Shown: one piece after another, positions 53,371 to 64,000 of the stretch
Numbering within the stretch: position 1 is the first letter of the stretch
Layout: each line of letters opens with the position of its first letter
Origin: Lethocerus indicus
Taxonomy: Eukaryota > Arthropoda > Insecta > Hemiptera > Belostomatidae
DNA length: 64,000 nt
Assembly (NCBI GenBank): GCA_019843655.1
Contig: JACDQD010000105.1
Location: 744,001-808,000 of the forward strand
Direction: 5' to 3'
Translations under genes and position numbers: made by a program
The notes under the pieces: model-generated
What the model was told of the DNA's origin: nothing
Seen by the model: the letters and a program-made list of their open reading frames with translations, nothing else
The model's database searches: none

Positions 53371-55392
53371 TATTTACAGAATTCAAACAGCTAGACTGTT
53401 TATACTCTTACCAGCAATTTGCTATTCTCTTACATTGAGCTCTTTGGTGTATTTTTTTGCATAGTATATCATATAACTCTTGCCTTTTGAAGTCAATTAT
53501 TTGATTCTCACACCTAACATAACTAAAGATTATGTGTAGAAAATTAAGGAGGGGACAAATGCTAAATGTATTGTTGTCCAACAGAACCAAGTCAGTAGTT
53601 TCTATCTCTAAGTATATATGATTTTTGTAATTTATTATTTGCGCTAAAAACATCTTTGTCGCAATGACCTTGTTGTCAAATTAGTATCTGATTTATGACT
53701 TACTTGAGTGTGCCTGCATATTTACAGATTCAGCAACTCATATTCACAGTAATTTGTTTAATGTAATATAATACATTTAACATTCCTTTTTAAAAAAGGT
53801 TTAATGGCACTTAAATAGTAAACTACTCAGTACTATGCAGTTTATATTTCCAACACTGTACGGATATTGCATAGCTGCTACACTTGTATCCCTAATATGT
53901 TTATATTACCAGATAAAAGTTAATACTAATTATATAATCATTTTTGTTTTAGATTACAAAATTTATAATTTCTCTAATTCAGATGTCATTTAAATAGTAA
54001 ATGAAACTTTTGTATCAACCCAATTAAATGGTAAAGGTTTCACCTTTTTAATGCCTTCTCAGAACGTATTGGCTGCAATACATTATGATTTTTATTTTGT
54101 TTGTTTATTTTCAATATATTATCACAAATATGAATAGTATAATCTCTTCTGATTATAAACATTTATTGCTATACAAATATTATAGTTCTTATGATTTTGT
54201 TTACAGTGGTTTATTATTACTTAAAATTCTTATCTGTTACAATGTTTAAATTACTGGAACACAGTTTCTCATTCCTGTCATCAGGGAAACCTGAAAACGT
54301 TTTTTAGTTACATTCAAGCAGTATTAATTATATTATTGAAAGTAATTGTTTTTATGGTTTATATTAAATGAAGTATTTAAAAAAGAATGGACTTTGTGAT
54401 GCAATTATGATACATTTTTTAAGCAGAAGTTCCTATATTTAAAAAATAAATGCTTCATATATTCAAGCATTTCAAAGTGTCTGGTCATCTTCATGTCCAG
54501 TATTATTTTTCATAGATATTATTGTTGATGTTGTTTAAAGATATCTTGTAATGATTGTGAGTTATGTCTTGGATTTTACTTAACTTGAAAGAGTAGGCCC
54601 TGATTTAGGCATTAAAGGGAAAGGCACTTATTGGGTCTCAATTTCAGAAACAAATAATTTAATATCCAATTCATTCACATTTTAAATAAAAAAATTTATT
54701 TAAAAAATATTTATAAAAAAGTATTTTCACAACATATTTTACTGTATTGAATCACAAAAATAATGTCTGTATAATGTTCTTTACAACTTATCTCATTTAA
54801 ATATTGCACTATATTAATTATGTGGTATAAAAGACTATATTACTATTTCTGCATTAATAGATTTCAATATTGATGTCACTTCTTTCTGGTTTTGTTTCTA
54901 ATTAATGATTAAATTAAGTTACAACAAAATTAATAAAAGGAACACATTTAATATTTTTTTTAACCACATTAATTCATTCTTTATCCCTTTGAATGAGTGC
55001 TTATGAAAATATTATACTAATCTGTCTAATGCATTCATTAATGCAGTGCTTTAGTAATTGCCTATTTATTTAGGTTTAAACATAGTTAGGTTTGTCTGTC
55101 AACCAGTTGTGTTTTTATTTATCACGACTTTTATTTGTTTTATTCCATTCTATTAAATTATTTTAATTTCTATATTAGTTTTGTTGATTTGTTGTTCCTA
55201 AATTTTATTAAAGTTACATTTCTTGTCCATGAACTAATGCTTTTTAGGTTTCTTTTTATTTTTCCGAGTTTTATGGCATTTTTTTATTTTGTGCTTTAAA
55301 AAGGGATGAGGAGCATCAGTTCTATTTTATTTTCATTTTATTATTTTACGGTTCTTTCTTTATTTTCGAATTCCCTGGTATTATTATTTCAG
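52402..55392 (+). other. 3'UTR of the F-box exon, then intron of the host locus
   Basis: T-rich, CpG-depleted sequence. The first 400 bp are probably the F-box 3'UTR (AATAAA at 52793). The rest ends at the acceptor TTATTTCAG before 55393. No other exon seen. Confidence 0.55.
53323..53372. repeat. (TA)n microsatellite
   Basis: About 25 units. The overlapping Ile-Tyr frames are artefacts. Confidence 0.95.
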
Positions 55393-55515
55393 AAGGACAA
55401 AACATGTTAGTGAGTGACAGTGAAACTAGTGAAGATAAAAGAGAAGCTATGCCCATAGTTCCTGCCCATGCCACTGTTCAAGAAGTTGATCATCAGCACA
55501 CTAATGGTGATATAG
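55393..55515 (+). CDS. alternative second exon of the 49.9-kb locus, partial unrecognised gene
   Basis: A 123-nt exon between a good acceptor (TTATTTCAG) and donor (G|GTAAGA). Its phase (1 in, 1 out) fits exon 1 at 49894-49990. Joined, the protein would start MSGTSEETNS and run through an acidic, Ser/Glu-rich stretch (EGQNMLVSDSETSEDK) to HQHTNGDI. It has no stop and a base composition richer in G and C than its surroundings, which supports real coding. I do not recognise the family. The next exon should lie downstream, probably beyond the window, because no convincing one is seen before 64000. It would be an isoform or a separate gene sharing exon 1 with the F-box protein. Confidence 0.6.
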
Positions 55516-56166
55516 GTAAGAATATAATTAATATTTGAACCAGGGTCCCCTGATAAACGTATAGGAATCATTTGGGTTAACCTGTGAAGGAAACATTCTG
55601 TGATGTAGGTAAAATGATGCTAATAGGAGATAATTATTTATATTCAAAATATATACATGTATATTTTATTTAACTTGGATAGCTATAAAACGTTATGAAG
55701 ACTATTTAATATTATTCTAACAAATGAGAGTATATATTTTTAATAAAATATAAACATTATGATCTGTCATATAAATAATATAGATATAATGTAATAAAAT
55801 TCCCACTAAGAAATGTGTATCCCGTTAATTATTTTTGAAAAATTAAAAGAAAACGAAGAACACTAAAGAAGAGGATTACAGCTTGGGCTATTTTAATATT
55901 TAATTACAAATTTTAAATTTAAATATTCAAATATTATCTATCAAACAAATATGAATTATAAGCATAATGTTTGCAGGTCATGTTTTGTGGCCTTAGTGTT
56001 AGGTGTCTTTAAAAATTCTTGTTGCAACTTAGTTCCTTGTAATATTTGCTTTAATATATAAATAATATACACATACACACCATTTGCAGTGTTTAGTTCA
56101 CATTATGGTACTATGGTAATAATCCTTGTTTAGAATACCAGTTTTGTGGTCAGCGATGGGTTGGAA

Positions 56167-56328
56167 TACCGCAGATTTCATGTTCTTCTGTCTCCTATCA
56201 ATGGTTTGGTCTTTTGCTAGTCCGGTTTTGACTGACTGACACCGCTACTGAAGATGGCGAGCAGCCGAAACCGGTCTAACAAAAGACCAAACCAGCGAGA
56301 GGAGGCAGAAGGACACGTAATCTACGGT
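56167..56328. mobile_element. palindromic (foldback) MITE-like element, copy 2
   Basis: Ends TACCGCAGATT and, reversed, TACCGTAGATTACGTG. Inside are long mirrored arms carrying TCTGTCTCCT, GGTTTGGTCTTTTG and the core GCCGAAACCGGTCTA, with a centre around CTACTGAAGATGGCGAGCAG. The arm sequences and order match copy 1 at 6884-7092, but the non-palindromic centre of copy 1 is missing here. Confidence 0.75.
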
Positions 56329-56504
56329 AGTAATTCTTGCTTACTGTTTCTGCAGTTACTGAGGTATTTATTGTGGAATTGTACCAGCATTTAAAGTATT
56401 ATTTTAGGAGGCGGTTAGGGTTTTGAATATCATAACATTTGCGATTATCTGTGTGCTCTTTGTGGGCACATGATACTAAATCGGTAGACGATATCTGTAT
56501 TACT

Positions 56505-56560
56505 GTTGGAATGCTACTGACCGTGTCGAGGAGCCGAAATTGTTTAGACCAAATAGCTAA
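56505..56560. repeat. fragment of the palindromic repeat family
   Basis: Reads GAATGCTACTGACCGTGTCG followed by a degenerate GAGCCGAAATTGTTTAGACCAAA core. It is very similar to 7154-7195 (GAATGCTACTGACGATGTC...), which also lies just downstream of a palindromic copy. Confidence 0.55.
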
Positions 56561-57439
56561 GCCAAGACGAATATTTTATATATATAATTGTTAGAATTAT
56601 TTATTTATACCCAAAATCTGCGGAATAATATAGTAGGACGTTGGGTATACAGTCTAATTGACTGGGGACATATTTTAGACAGTTTGGCTACATTCGACGA
56701 ATTATGTCGTATGTTTTATTATATTATGGCGAATCACATTGTATAATGGTTGAAGAGTGGTCCAGCTGGTGCTATCTCATTCGCACATGAGTCCTGTTTC
56801 TAAGAGCAAGTTGTAAGTACGTGCTGTCCGCGAGTTTCCAGTCAGCATGTGACGCAATCAAATATTTGGCCTACTTTCGCTTTAAAAAATAACTTAACTA
56901 CATCTGTCTCCAATTTATTGATAGACATTCTCATTCATGTTCAGTGTACGTAGTCATACACTACACAGTAAGTTCGTTTAGAAGTGACATGTACGTAAAA
57001 CAATTTAGATCGCTTTTTCTTTTATCAGGAAAACAATACGATCTATGTTCTTTCAGTTCTCAAAGTCTCATTCAATTTTAAGAGATATGTGTCTATAAAC
57101 ATATAACTTAAGAAACGCGAAAAATCACTTGTATTTATTTAAACGATAAATAGGAACGTTTTTCCTTGTCATAAATGAGTGCAGAGTATTGAATACTTTT
57201 ACTATCATCAAGGTCCTCTATACTGGAACTGCAAATGGCGTAAAGTAACAGAGTATATCTGACGTTCAATTCTCACTAAGAATATTAATAACCTATTCAC
57301 GTTCATGTTTCTGTATTTTTTCGTATTCGAAATAATGTACATAAAATTTACTAATTTTTGTAAATAACATGTATGAGTATTAGGCCCACCTAGACACCTA
57401 TGAACTGGAGGTCTACTTATCGTATTATCATTTTCCTTT

Positions 57440-57720
57440 ACTTATCCGTTTGCCTACCATATTCTTCTGACTTTCTAATCTCATTCATCTATTCGTCTTC
57501 CAATCTCCACCTTTCCCAACCCCCTGGACTCTCCTCCTTACCCTCTATTTTCATTTATCCTGTTTCCCCTCTCACCTTCCCCCGGTCCTCCCTTTTTATA
57601 ACCTCACTCTCATAACCCCCCTCCGTCGTATATTCTCTTTATTGTTTCTCTATGTCTATGTTTTCTCATTCCTTTCTCTTTCTGCGGGTCCTTTCTTTCC
57701 CTTAGCCTTACAATCACCTA
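57440..57720. repeat. pyrimidine-rich tract
   Basis: About 280 bp with strong C+T bias on the plus strand, built of irregular CTCC/TTCC/CCCC blocks. No coding evidence. Confidence 0.7.
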
Positions 57721-60700
57721 ATAAATTTAGCCCAGTCTAGTTTATGGCTCGTTATTTATATTTCGCGAGCTTTGATCCTCCAATCCTGTCCGTCCGCTAT
57801 AAACTAATGGGGGATTCGAGTGTTTCGATTATTTTTTTGTAGTATCATTTACATTATTAACGGTGATTTTATTTGTTTATTCCTTAAAAGTATAATTATT
57901 TATGATGTATTTAAGAATATATGAAAGTGCATACATCTCCCCATTCATTCCCAACGTTGGGCAATACCCACGTATTAATCTTATATTGCAGGCGGTTGAA
58001 GTGCAGGTGTTAAACATAAAATATATCAGAATAAGACGGGTTTAATAATTTCATGTTACAGTGCTTAGTTATAATTCCGTGTAACGATTCTTCATTTTGA
58101 ATGCACTGAGTCATACTTGGATGTCGTTAGTGTTTAAAGCCTAAACCTTGAATTGTTATTAATAATTTTATGACCAAGTTTTAATAATTTCCCAGTTCTC
58201 GTGTCTAATGGTATGTGTGAAAACGTCATCATTGTTTGTTGTATTTAATGATACGGCAGTATGATTCATCTTATGCCTTCTAACAACGCTTTTGCCTTAC
58301 GTAACTATTAGACATCACTCTGGGTAGGATGTTTTCTCACTTTTCTGGATTCCTGAACGAATTAAACTAATCATGGCCTTGGTTTTAGTAGGAAAATCAA
58401 CAGCAGGACTTAGGAATAAGAGGTCTTATCGAACAGTCCAGGGCAACTAGATTCTAGAAAAAACTAGCATGGGGAAAAACTATTCCCGTACCAGTTAGAG
58501 ACTATTTGATATCTAGGTAATAACGACATTTAATATCAACTAGAAATAATTGTCGTCCTACTAATGTAATATGTGTGGTTTCATAAAAAGCATTTTTGTA
58601 CCTCGCCGACTTACTGTAATGGAGCGGGACTAGCAAAACACACGGGACAGACGATTATAAGAATATATTTAGAGTAAGGTAGTCATCTACTTATAATACT
58701 TAAAAGAAGTTAAGTCTGTTGAAGCTTCAGGATTTAATTGAAATCCCCTTATTTCAAAAAAATAATTTTCTCAACAACGACTCGAGGGTGGTCCTAGATA
58801 ATATTTAGTGGAAATTTCCATTATGAAAGGAAACTGCGCTGATTTGGGTTATCCGCCGGGAAATAATTTAAATCGATTTAACGTAGGTTTAAATTCGACC
58901 TTGGTAGTGGCGTCGGTGATGCTCCATGAATGATGATGCCCAGTTGGTAATGTTGATGATGCGGAGGATGTGCTACAGAATGTTGCATTCTAGGCACGCT
59001 CGTGCCACGTTTCCTTTATATCATAGTCTCTCCCCCTCATTCTGCTTTCTTCAGTAGATGGTATTTCGCTGGATAAGCTGTAGCAGTATCTTTATAACGT
59101 TATTGCATCGCGATATGAGGCCGCAGAAAAACTAGGGAGGTTGATGTCCAAAAAGCGTCGAAATGCTCTCTTTAATTAAGTTAAGTATTAGACTAGAGTA
59201 TTTAGTCTTCTGATTTGTTATTTTTACTCCTATAAGTCTACAATTTTTTTCAAGAAAATACCAAAGGAATAATTCTTCTCCTTTCATTCATATTTTGAGT
59301 ATCCTTATCTAATTTTTAGGGAATCATTTCTGATAATTCGAGTTTCACCGACCGCGTTCGAGTAGTTTGTACACAAATCGTAACTTGGAATTTTAAGGAG
59401 GTAGATTTTTCATATCCGAGGATAATGTGGTATTGCTAGTCATATTGTTGGCTGTGAACGTCAGGGTTCGAAGACCTTGGCCTGTGGCTGGGGCGGCACA
59501 GCTCGCCACTATCACTCTTACTCTCAGTTGATCCGACTCTCACTGATGAGGTAAATTTCCGGTGGACGCTGCGCCTCCGGTTTTATTATTGCAACCTAGT
59601 CCCCATTTTCAGCGACTCTATTCTTGTCAGATGACAACCCAACACTTGTTCTTAACGAGTTCATTCCAAGTCAAATGTTCACCTATTTTTTATACTCATG
59701 CTGCTATACTACGTTAAACCAACGGTCTGGACAGTAATGACGGGATGATGACGATGTTTGTAGAAAATATGTGAGTCAGAATACTCCGATTTTTTGAATC
59801 CTTGAGCGTAGGAGGTACTGAGGTGTTACGCTAGGAAAAACAACACGCCTTGAAACAATAAAGTTTAATAATAACTTTATAGTCTCCCGTTATAAATTTC
59901 TGGGTTACGAAAGAATTGTTTTGAAATACCCATGTGATACCATAACTTAGTAAGGATATGTAGGTATTAAACGTATACCGCTCCCAGCGGCCTTATTCGA
60001 ACCGGTTTATTGACTCATCCTGCGGAAACTGAAGAATTTCATTTTCTTGATCCACTGGGAATTAACTTAGTTTGGAGATTAAATAGTTTCTAGTTCTAAG
60101 TGGATAATATAAAATGGGCCTAGGTGTGCTTCCGAGTAATTTCGCTTCTCGTTAAATGAACACCTAACGGATTCCTTGGATTTATTGGAACCGTGGTAGG
60201 TGGTGTCATCTTGTTAATATTTGGATACACTTACAGTGTCCTCTAACGCATTATCTGGCGTGCTAATTACTGATAATGCGAGTCGATAGCCTGCGCAAAA
60301 TATGGCGGCTTTGGGCTGTTCATTAGCGTTGGGCCTGGGTACTCCAGATACCGGAATGCTCTTATCCGGCTATTCAACAGATTATAATTCAATGATTTAA
60401 TTTACCGTACAGACACATTAGAAAACGTTCACTTCCGTTCCGTACAACATTTTCATTCCTGTTCAACCTTTAATAGCGGTTACCAGTAATAACTTAATAC
60501 TAAACTAAGCAATACTACTAAACCAGTCCTAAACCCATTAATTATACACGTCCCAAGAGAAATGTGACAATGAATTTTGATAAATGGTTTTCTCATAGGA
60601 CAGCTGCTGAAAGGTTAGCACTAATTGTATTCGCAATTAACCTGGAGACATCCGTTTGTTTAAGTGTAGCGAATTTGAGAGTAATCTCTGAGTGACTGGC

Positions 60701-61309
60701 TTAGAGTTTTAATGAAGAAGTGGGCGGATATCCGTTGACTTGGATATTCAACTGGTTGGTACGTGGTCAACATTTAAAAAATATATATGAAAAGGGATGC
60801 GGTCTTTACGATCATTACTGAATACTAATATTCCATATATAACAAATCATCTTTGTTTTTATGGCTTTAGTTTGCTGGACGCATGGGGGAAAACGACTTG
60901 GCGCCGGTGTGTCATCGGTGACATGCTGTGAATCGTATTTATTTTTTCCCGTTTGATATAATTTTGATAACACCGCCAGTATTTTTAACTTACATTAAAA
61001 CCTGTACTACCTTATTTATGTCAAATTTACTTATGTTTTTTGTTTTTAAAATTACATAGGATAAATCCGCAATAATAAAATTAGAGAAGTCCGGACCGGA
61101 ATTCAAACCGATGACATCGGAGCGAATGCCGTATGCCCACGTCGCTTTTAATATGGCTTTGTAAATTTTTAGTTTCTTGGCTAAGGTCAGTTTTGACGTC
61201 CGTTTCAGTAAAGGAAAGAAGATGTCCGAGCAATATCAGTAGTGTGAGGGTGGGTAGCTGTGGACTGATGAGGGGTCGGGACTGTCTGGCCGACGTCTAC
61301 CGCCTCCAC

Positions 61310-61485
61310 GCCGCTTTAATTACCGCCCCGCCCTCCCCGCTTAAACCTCCCCCCTCGCTCTCTCCCGTATCGATTCCCCTCTATAAACCTCCTCCCTCCG
61401 TCACCGTCGCACTATATACCCCTCAACCCTCTCACCCCGTTATTCCGGCCACCCTAATAAATTCATACGCCGGGTCGAGTACGCA
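61310..61485. repeat. C-rich pyrimidine tract
   Basis: CpG-containing, C-rich irregular repeats (CCTCC, ACCCC) followed by a possible donor GCAG|GTGTGA near 61487. The overlapping 119-codon frame is Pro/Ser-rich and probably reflects composition, although an exon cannot be excluded. Confidence 0.55.
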
Positions 61486-62164
61486 GGTGTGAGGGCTAGC
61501 CGGGTGCGCCCTAATAGTGTTTACCGACTGTGCTATTTGGACCGTGGATTAGTATTCGTATTGATTTACAATATTTTTTATTCATCGATAAAGTTTATTT
61601 CTTACAGACGCGCGTAATTGAAGAGTGTCGAATTATTCGTGGAACAAATGGGATCTATGGAGGTAGCTTGGCCTAGGAACACTATATGAGTATAGAGGGG
61701 GAAAAAACTTGTGTGCAAAGGCAACCTTACCACGCTTGAATAGCATCATAAAGATTTTCTCGGAATTGATGTTTTAGTGGTATAAACGGTTCCGGGTGTG
61801 GAAAAATTACATCGATCGAAACCGTAATTCGGAATGGATCTGGGAATGAGAAACAATTATTCAGGAAGAGCGGAGTTGCCTTCATTCTTCATTATTATCA
61901 TCTCTCTTCAGATGAAAACTTCATCGTATGAATTAAAATCAATTCACTCTTTATTCTTTATTATATTTCAGTACTGTATACACTATCGTGTATGATCCTA
62001 ATATAACCAAGGTCTATAATTATATATCGTACGATTTAAAAATTATTAAAATAAATTAGATTAATTTACGAGAAAAGTTTTTGACTTATTTATGTTGGTT
62101 GCCGTGTTTTAAGAATTTCGAGTAAACGTTATTTGTGGTTAAATCTGCGAGCCATCTAATATTT

Positions 62165-62250
62165 TCTGTGTGATCTCTGGCTCGTTTGGCCTTTGACTAT
62201 ACCGGTTTGGGCTTCTCGCCCGTTTTTGTTAAAATCAGGTATTGCTATGG
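62165..62250. repeat. degenerate relative of the palindromic repeat
   Basis: TTCTGTGTGATCTCTGGCTC, then GTTTGGCCTTTGACTATACC and GGTTTGGGCTTCTCGCC, follows the left-arm order of copies 1 and 2. The matching right arm is missing. Confidence 0.5.
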
Positions 62251-64000
62251 TAATTGATCTGCATATGTAGTGTCGACAGTTGGAATAATGATTTAGCGCT
62301 CTTGCCATTACCCGGTTAAATACAACTGCCCTGGACACTGATTCGCAATGCGTTTCCAATGTCGCAGAATGAGGGTCTCTGCCTCGGAAAAGTTCCGGCT
62401 TAGACTAATGATCTGCCCGCCGGTCGTATGGCTAGCGCGGAATGGCGCTGGTTTTCTGGCCCCCTGCCCGCTAGTGCCCTCGGACCCCACAAAATAAAAA
62501 GCTTTGACTTTCGCCCGGCTATCTGTTCGATCGGGGAGCCAGTAGAGATGGGTCGCTGCTGATAACTTAGGCTATTTGTCAACGGAATTTTTGGTCGGCT
62601 AATTTTGAATGGAGGAAATCGGCTGTCTTAAAGTACTGTGGCATGTTGGGAGAGTTTTTAAACATAAACTTTTGCAACTGATCGAAAATTTTATTAAAAC
62701 ATCTAATCATACACGGATGCTGTACTACTTAAGTTATTTTATCTGTGTATATAAACCACTTGTTATTTTATCCTTCGCCTGGAATTTGTTTACGTGAAAA
62801 ACATTTTTAATATAGGTCTGCTGAAGAATCATGTGTCATAGACAGTAACAGTGCAGGAAAATATACCTGTTCTTTGTTGGATATGTGTTCGAACAATGAA
62901 CCTATTAGACAAGCCATTTTCAGCCAAACTAGTGGTTTCTAGTCGCTCGAAAATAACCTTACTGCTTTATTTTTTGAGGTTAAACTGATTAAATTATAAT
63001 TACTGATAATTAAGGGCGGTGTGAACATAAATAACTTAAAGCCGTAACTATCTGTTTATCTATTATATACTATTAAATACTACGAAATTCCTAGTTGTTC
63101 GCAGTTCTGGTGTTAGCCACCGTGTGCTTGTCGTGTCATACCAGTGATATATACCCAACGTACTCGAGATCAATTTCCCGGGGTATTGATCAAAACCCAT
63201 CAATCTGTACATCTGCCGCACTGCCTGCCTCCCTACCAAACTGGGCCTGTTGGGGGCAGCAGCAAGGGCGTTGGGACTGCATTGTGAGTTAGTTTCGAAT
63301 TATAAGCTAATAGTGCTCGTATTGTACCAAAACCGCGCAGAATACAACCGCGGTGGTAAAAATCCCACTTTGGGGTCTGGGTTGTGATTGTAAATGTAGA
63401 CTTGAATTCCTTCATTTTATTATAGAATGGTGGCACGAACCTAATCCGTTTTAGTCGTCAAAAACTGGGTCTGCTAAAATTTCAGCATTCACATTATTGA
63501 CTGGTTGAGTAAAATGCACAATCAATAAAACTCATTTAAGCAGTTTCTCAATGTTTACTTAAATTTCCCATTTACTTCAATTGGAGAAGTATGTTAATTT
63601 CTGTGGAGTTTTAGCACGGAACGTAATACAAAATACAGTATCGTCCGGTGTCTACCAGCATCTGCGTGTTATGTGTCCAGTTTGTTTTTGGGTTAATTTA
63701 TCGCATTATAGGGGGTACATTATCACTATAATGTAGGGAAAAAATAGTCTGTTTGAACAATGCCCGAATGACCGTGATCTGAATAGTTGACTTTAGAGAG
63801 GACATCGCGTGTTAGTAACTAGAAGCCTGGCTAGGAAATAAGCAGGTTGAGGATTACCTGGTTCAGGCATACATTAGGTGACAATACCTGAACCCGTGGA
63901 ATGGGGTGGTGGTCCCTTTGTTGTCTCCACTATTAACACAGAGAATCCTCGGAGGAGGACCACGGTTTTACTGTTGAACAAAAGACGCGGTGTTTCGGAA

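Larger units (their letters stand above)
55516..64000. other. intron or intergenic DNA, no supported exon
   Basis: The first few hundred bases are CpG-poor like the gene body; from about 56 kb CpG returns to ordinary levels. Repeats of the palindromic family occur at 56167-56328, about 56505-56560 and about 62165-62240. The frames at 57400-57615 and 61133-61492 lie in pyrimidine-rich tracts and lack domain features. If the exon at 55393 belongs to a gene continuing right, this whole stretch is intron. Confidence 0.5.

Noticed and set aside
59460..59500. GGTTCGAAG, like a tRNA T-loop
   Set aside because: No matching acceptor, D or anticodon stems around it; no tRNA gene supported anywhere in the window.
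61133..61492. 119-codon Pro/Ser-rich frame
   Set aside because: Lies over a C-rich tract, no recognisable domain and no clear acceptor; recorded as a repeat tract instead.
62308..62582. Overlapping minus-strand 60-codon frames in a GC-rich patch
   Set aside because: Several phases open at once, no domain; probably composition or old repeat.
1..64000. CRISPR array, operons or phage genes
   Set aside because: The window is spliced eukaryotic DNA; the only short tandem arrays are microsatellites and one minisatellite without spacers.

Overview
The window is nuclear DNA from an animal, most likely an insect. Its protein-coding genes are split by AT-rich introns with GT-AG borders, intergenic space is large, and (TA)n microsatellites are frequent. 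Gene content (Polycomb, a TBC1D9-type RabGAP, a cytosolic sulfotransferase, mitochondrial Era GTPase, an F-box protein) and strong CpG depletion in most gene bodies fit a hemimetabolous insect with gene-body methylation. I cannot name the species. I see no prokaryotic, CRISPR or convincing viral content.

Layout. 1-10.2 kb: intergenic, no recognisable gene; it holds a GC-rich island at 5.9-6.25 kb and a palindromic repeat at 6.88-7.09 kb. 10.2-16.98 kb, plus strand: Polycomb (Pc), eight coding exons, 465 residues, followed by a T-rich 3' flank to about 20.3 kb. 35.44-22.44 kb, minus strand: a TBC1D9-like RabGAP, reconstructed here as 23 coding exons in one unbroken frame of 1115 residues. Pc and TBC1D9 converge at about 20.3 kb. 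35.4-39.6 kb: intergenic. 39.6-43.66 kb, plus strand: a PAPS-dependent sulfotransferase (seven coding exons, 341 residues) with a probable non-coding first exon, then nested duplications at 43.76-45.87 kb. 49.46-46.03 kb, minus strand: mitochondrial Era-type GTPase (six exons, 383 residues). 49.89-55.5 kb, plus strand, head-to-head with Era: a locus whose first coding exon can splice in frame either to a long intronless exon encoding an FBXO7/nutcracker-like FP + F-box protein, or to a different exon at 55.4 kb of an unrecognised gene that may continue beyond the window. 56-64 kb: no supported exon; repeats and two pyrimidine-rich tracts.

The genes are not one pathway. They cover chromatin silencing, Rab GTPase control, sulfonation, mitochondrial ribosome assembly and probably ubiquitin/proteasome regulation. 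The features I would look at first are the alternation of CpG-depleted and CpG-retaining domains along the window, the shared first exon of the F-box locus, the palindromic repeat family, and the duplicated initiator-like motifs before the sulfotransferase.

All exon joins were made by eye from splice sites, phase and remembered family similarity; no search or alignment was run.
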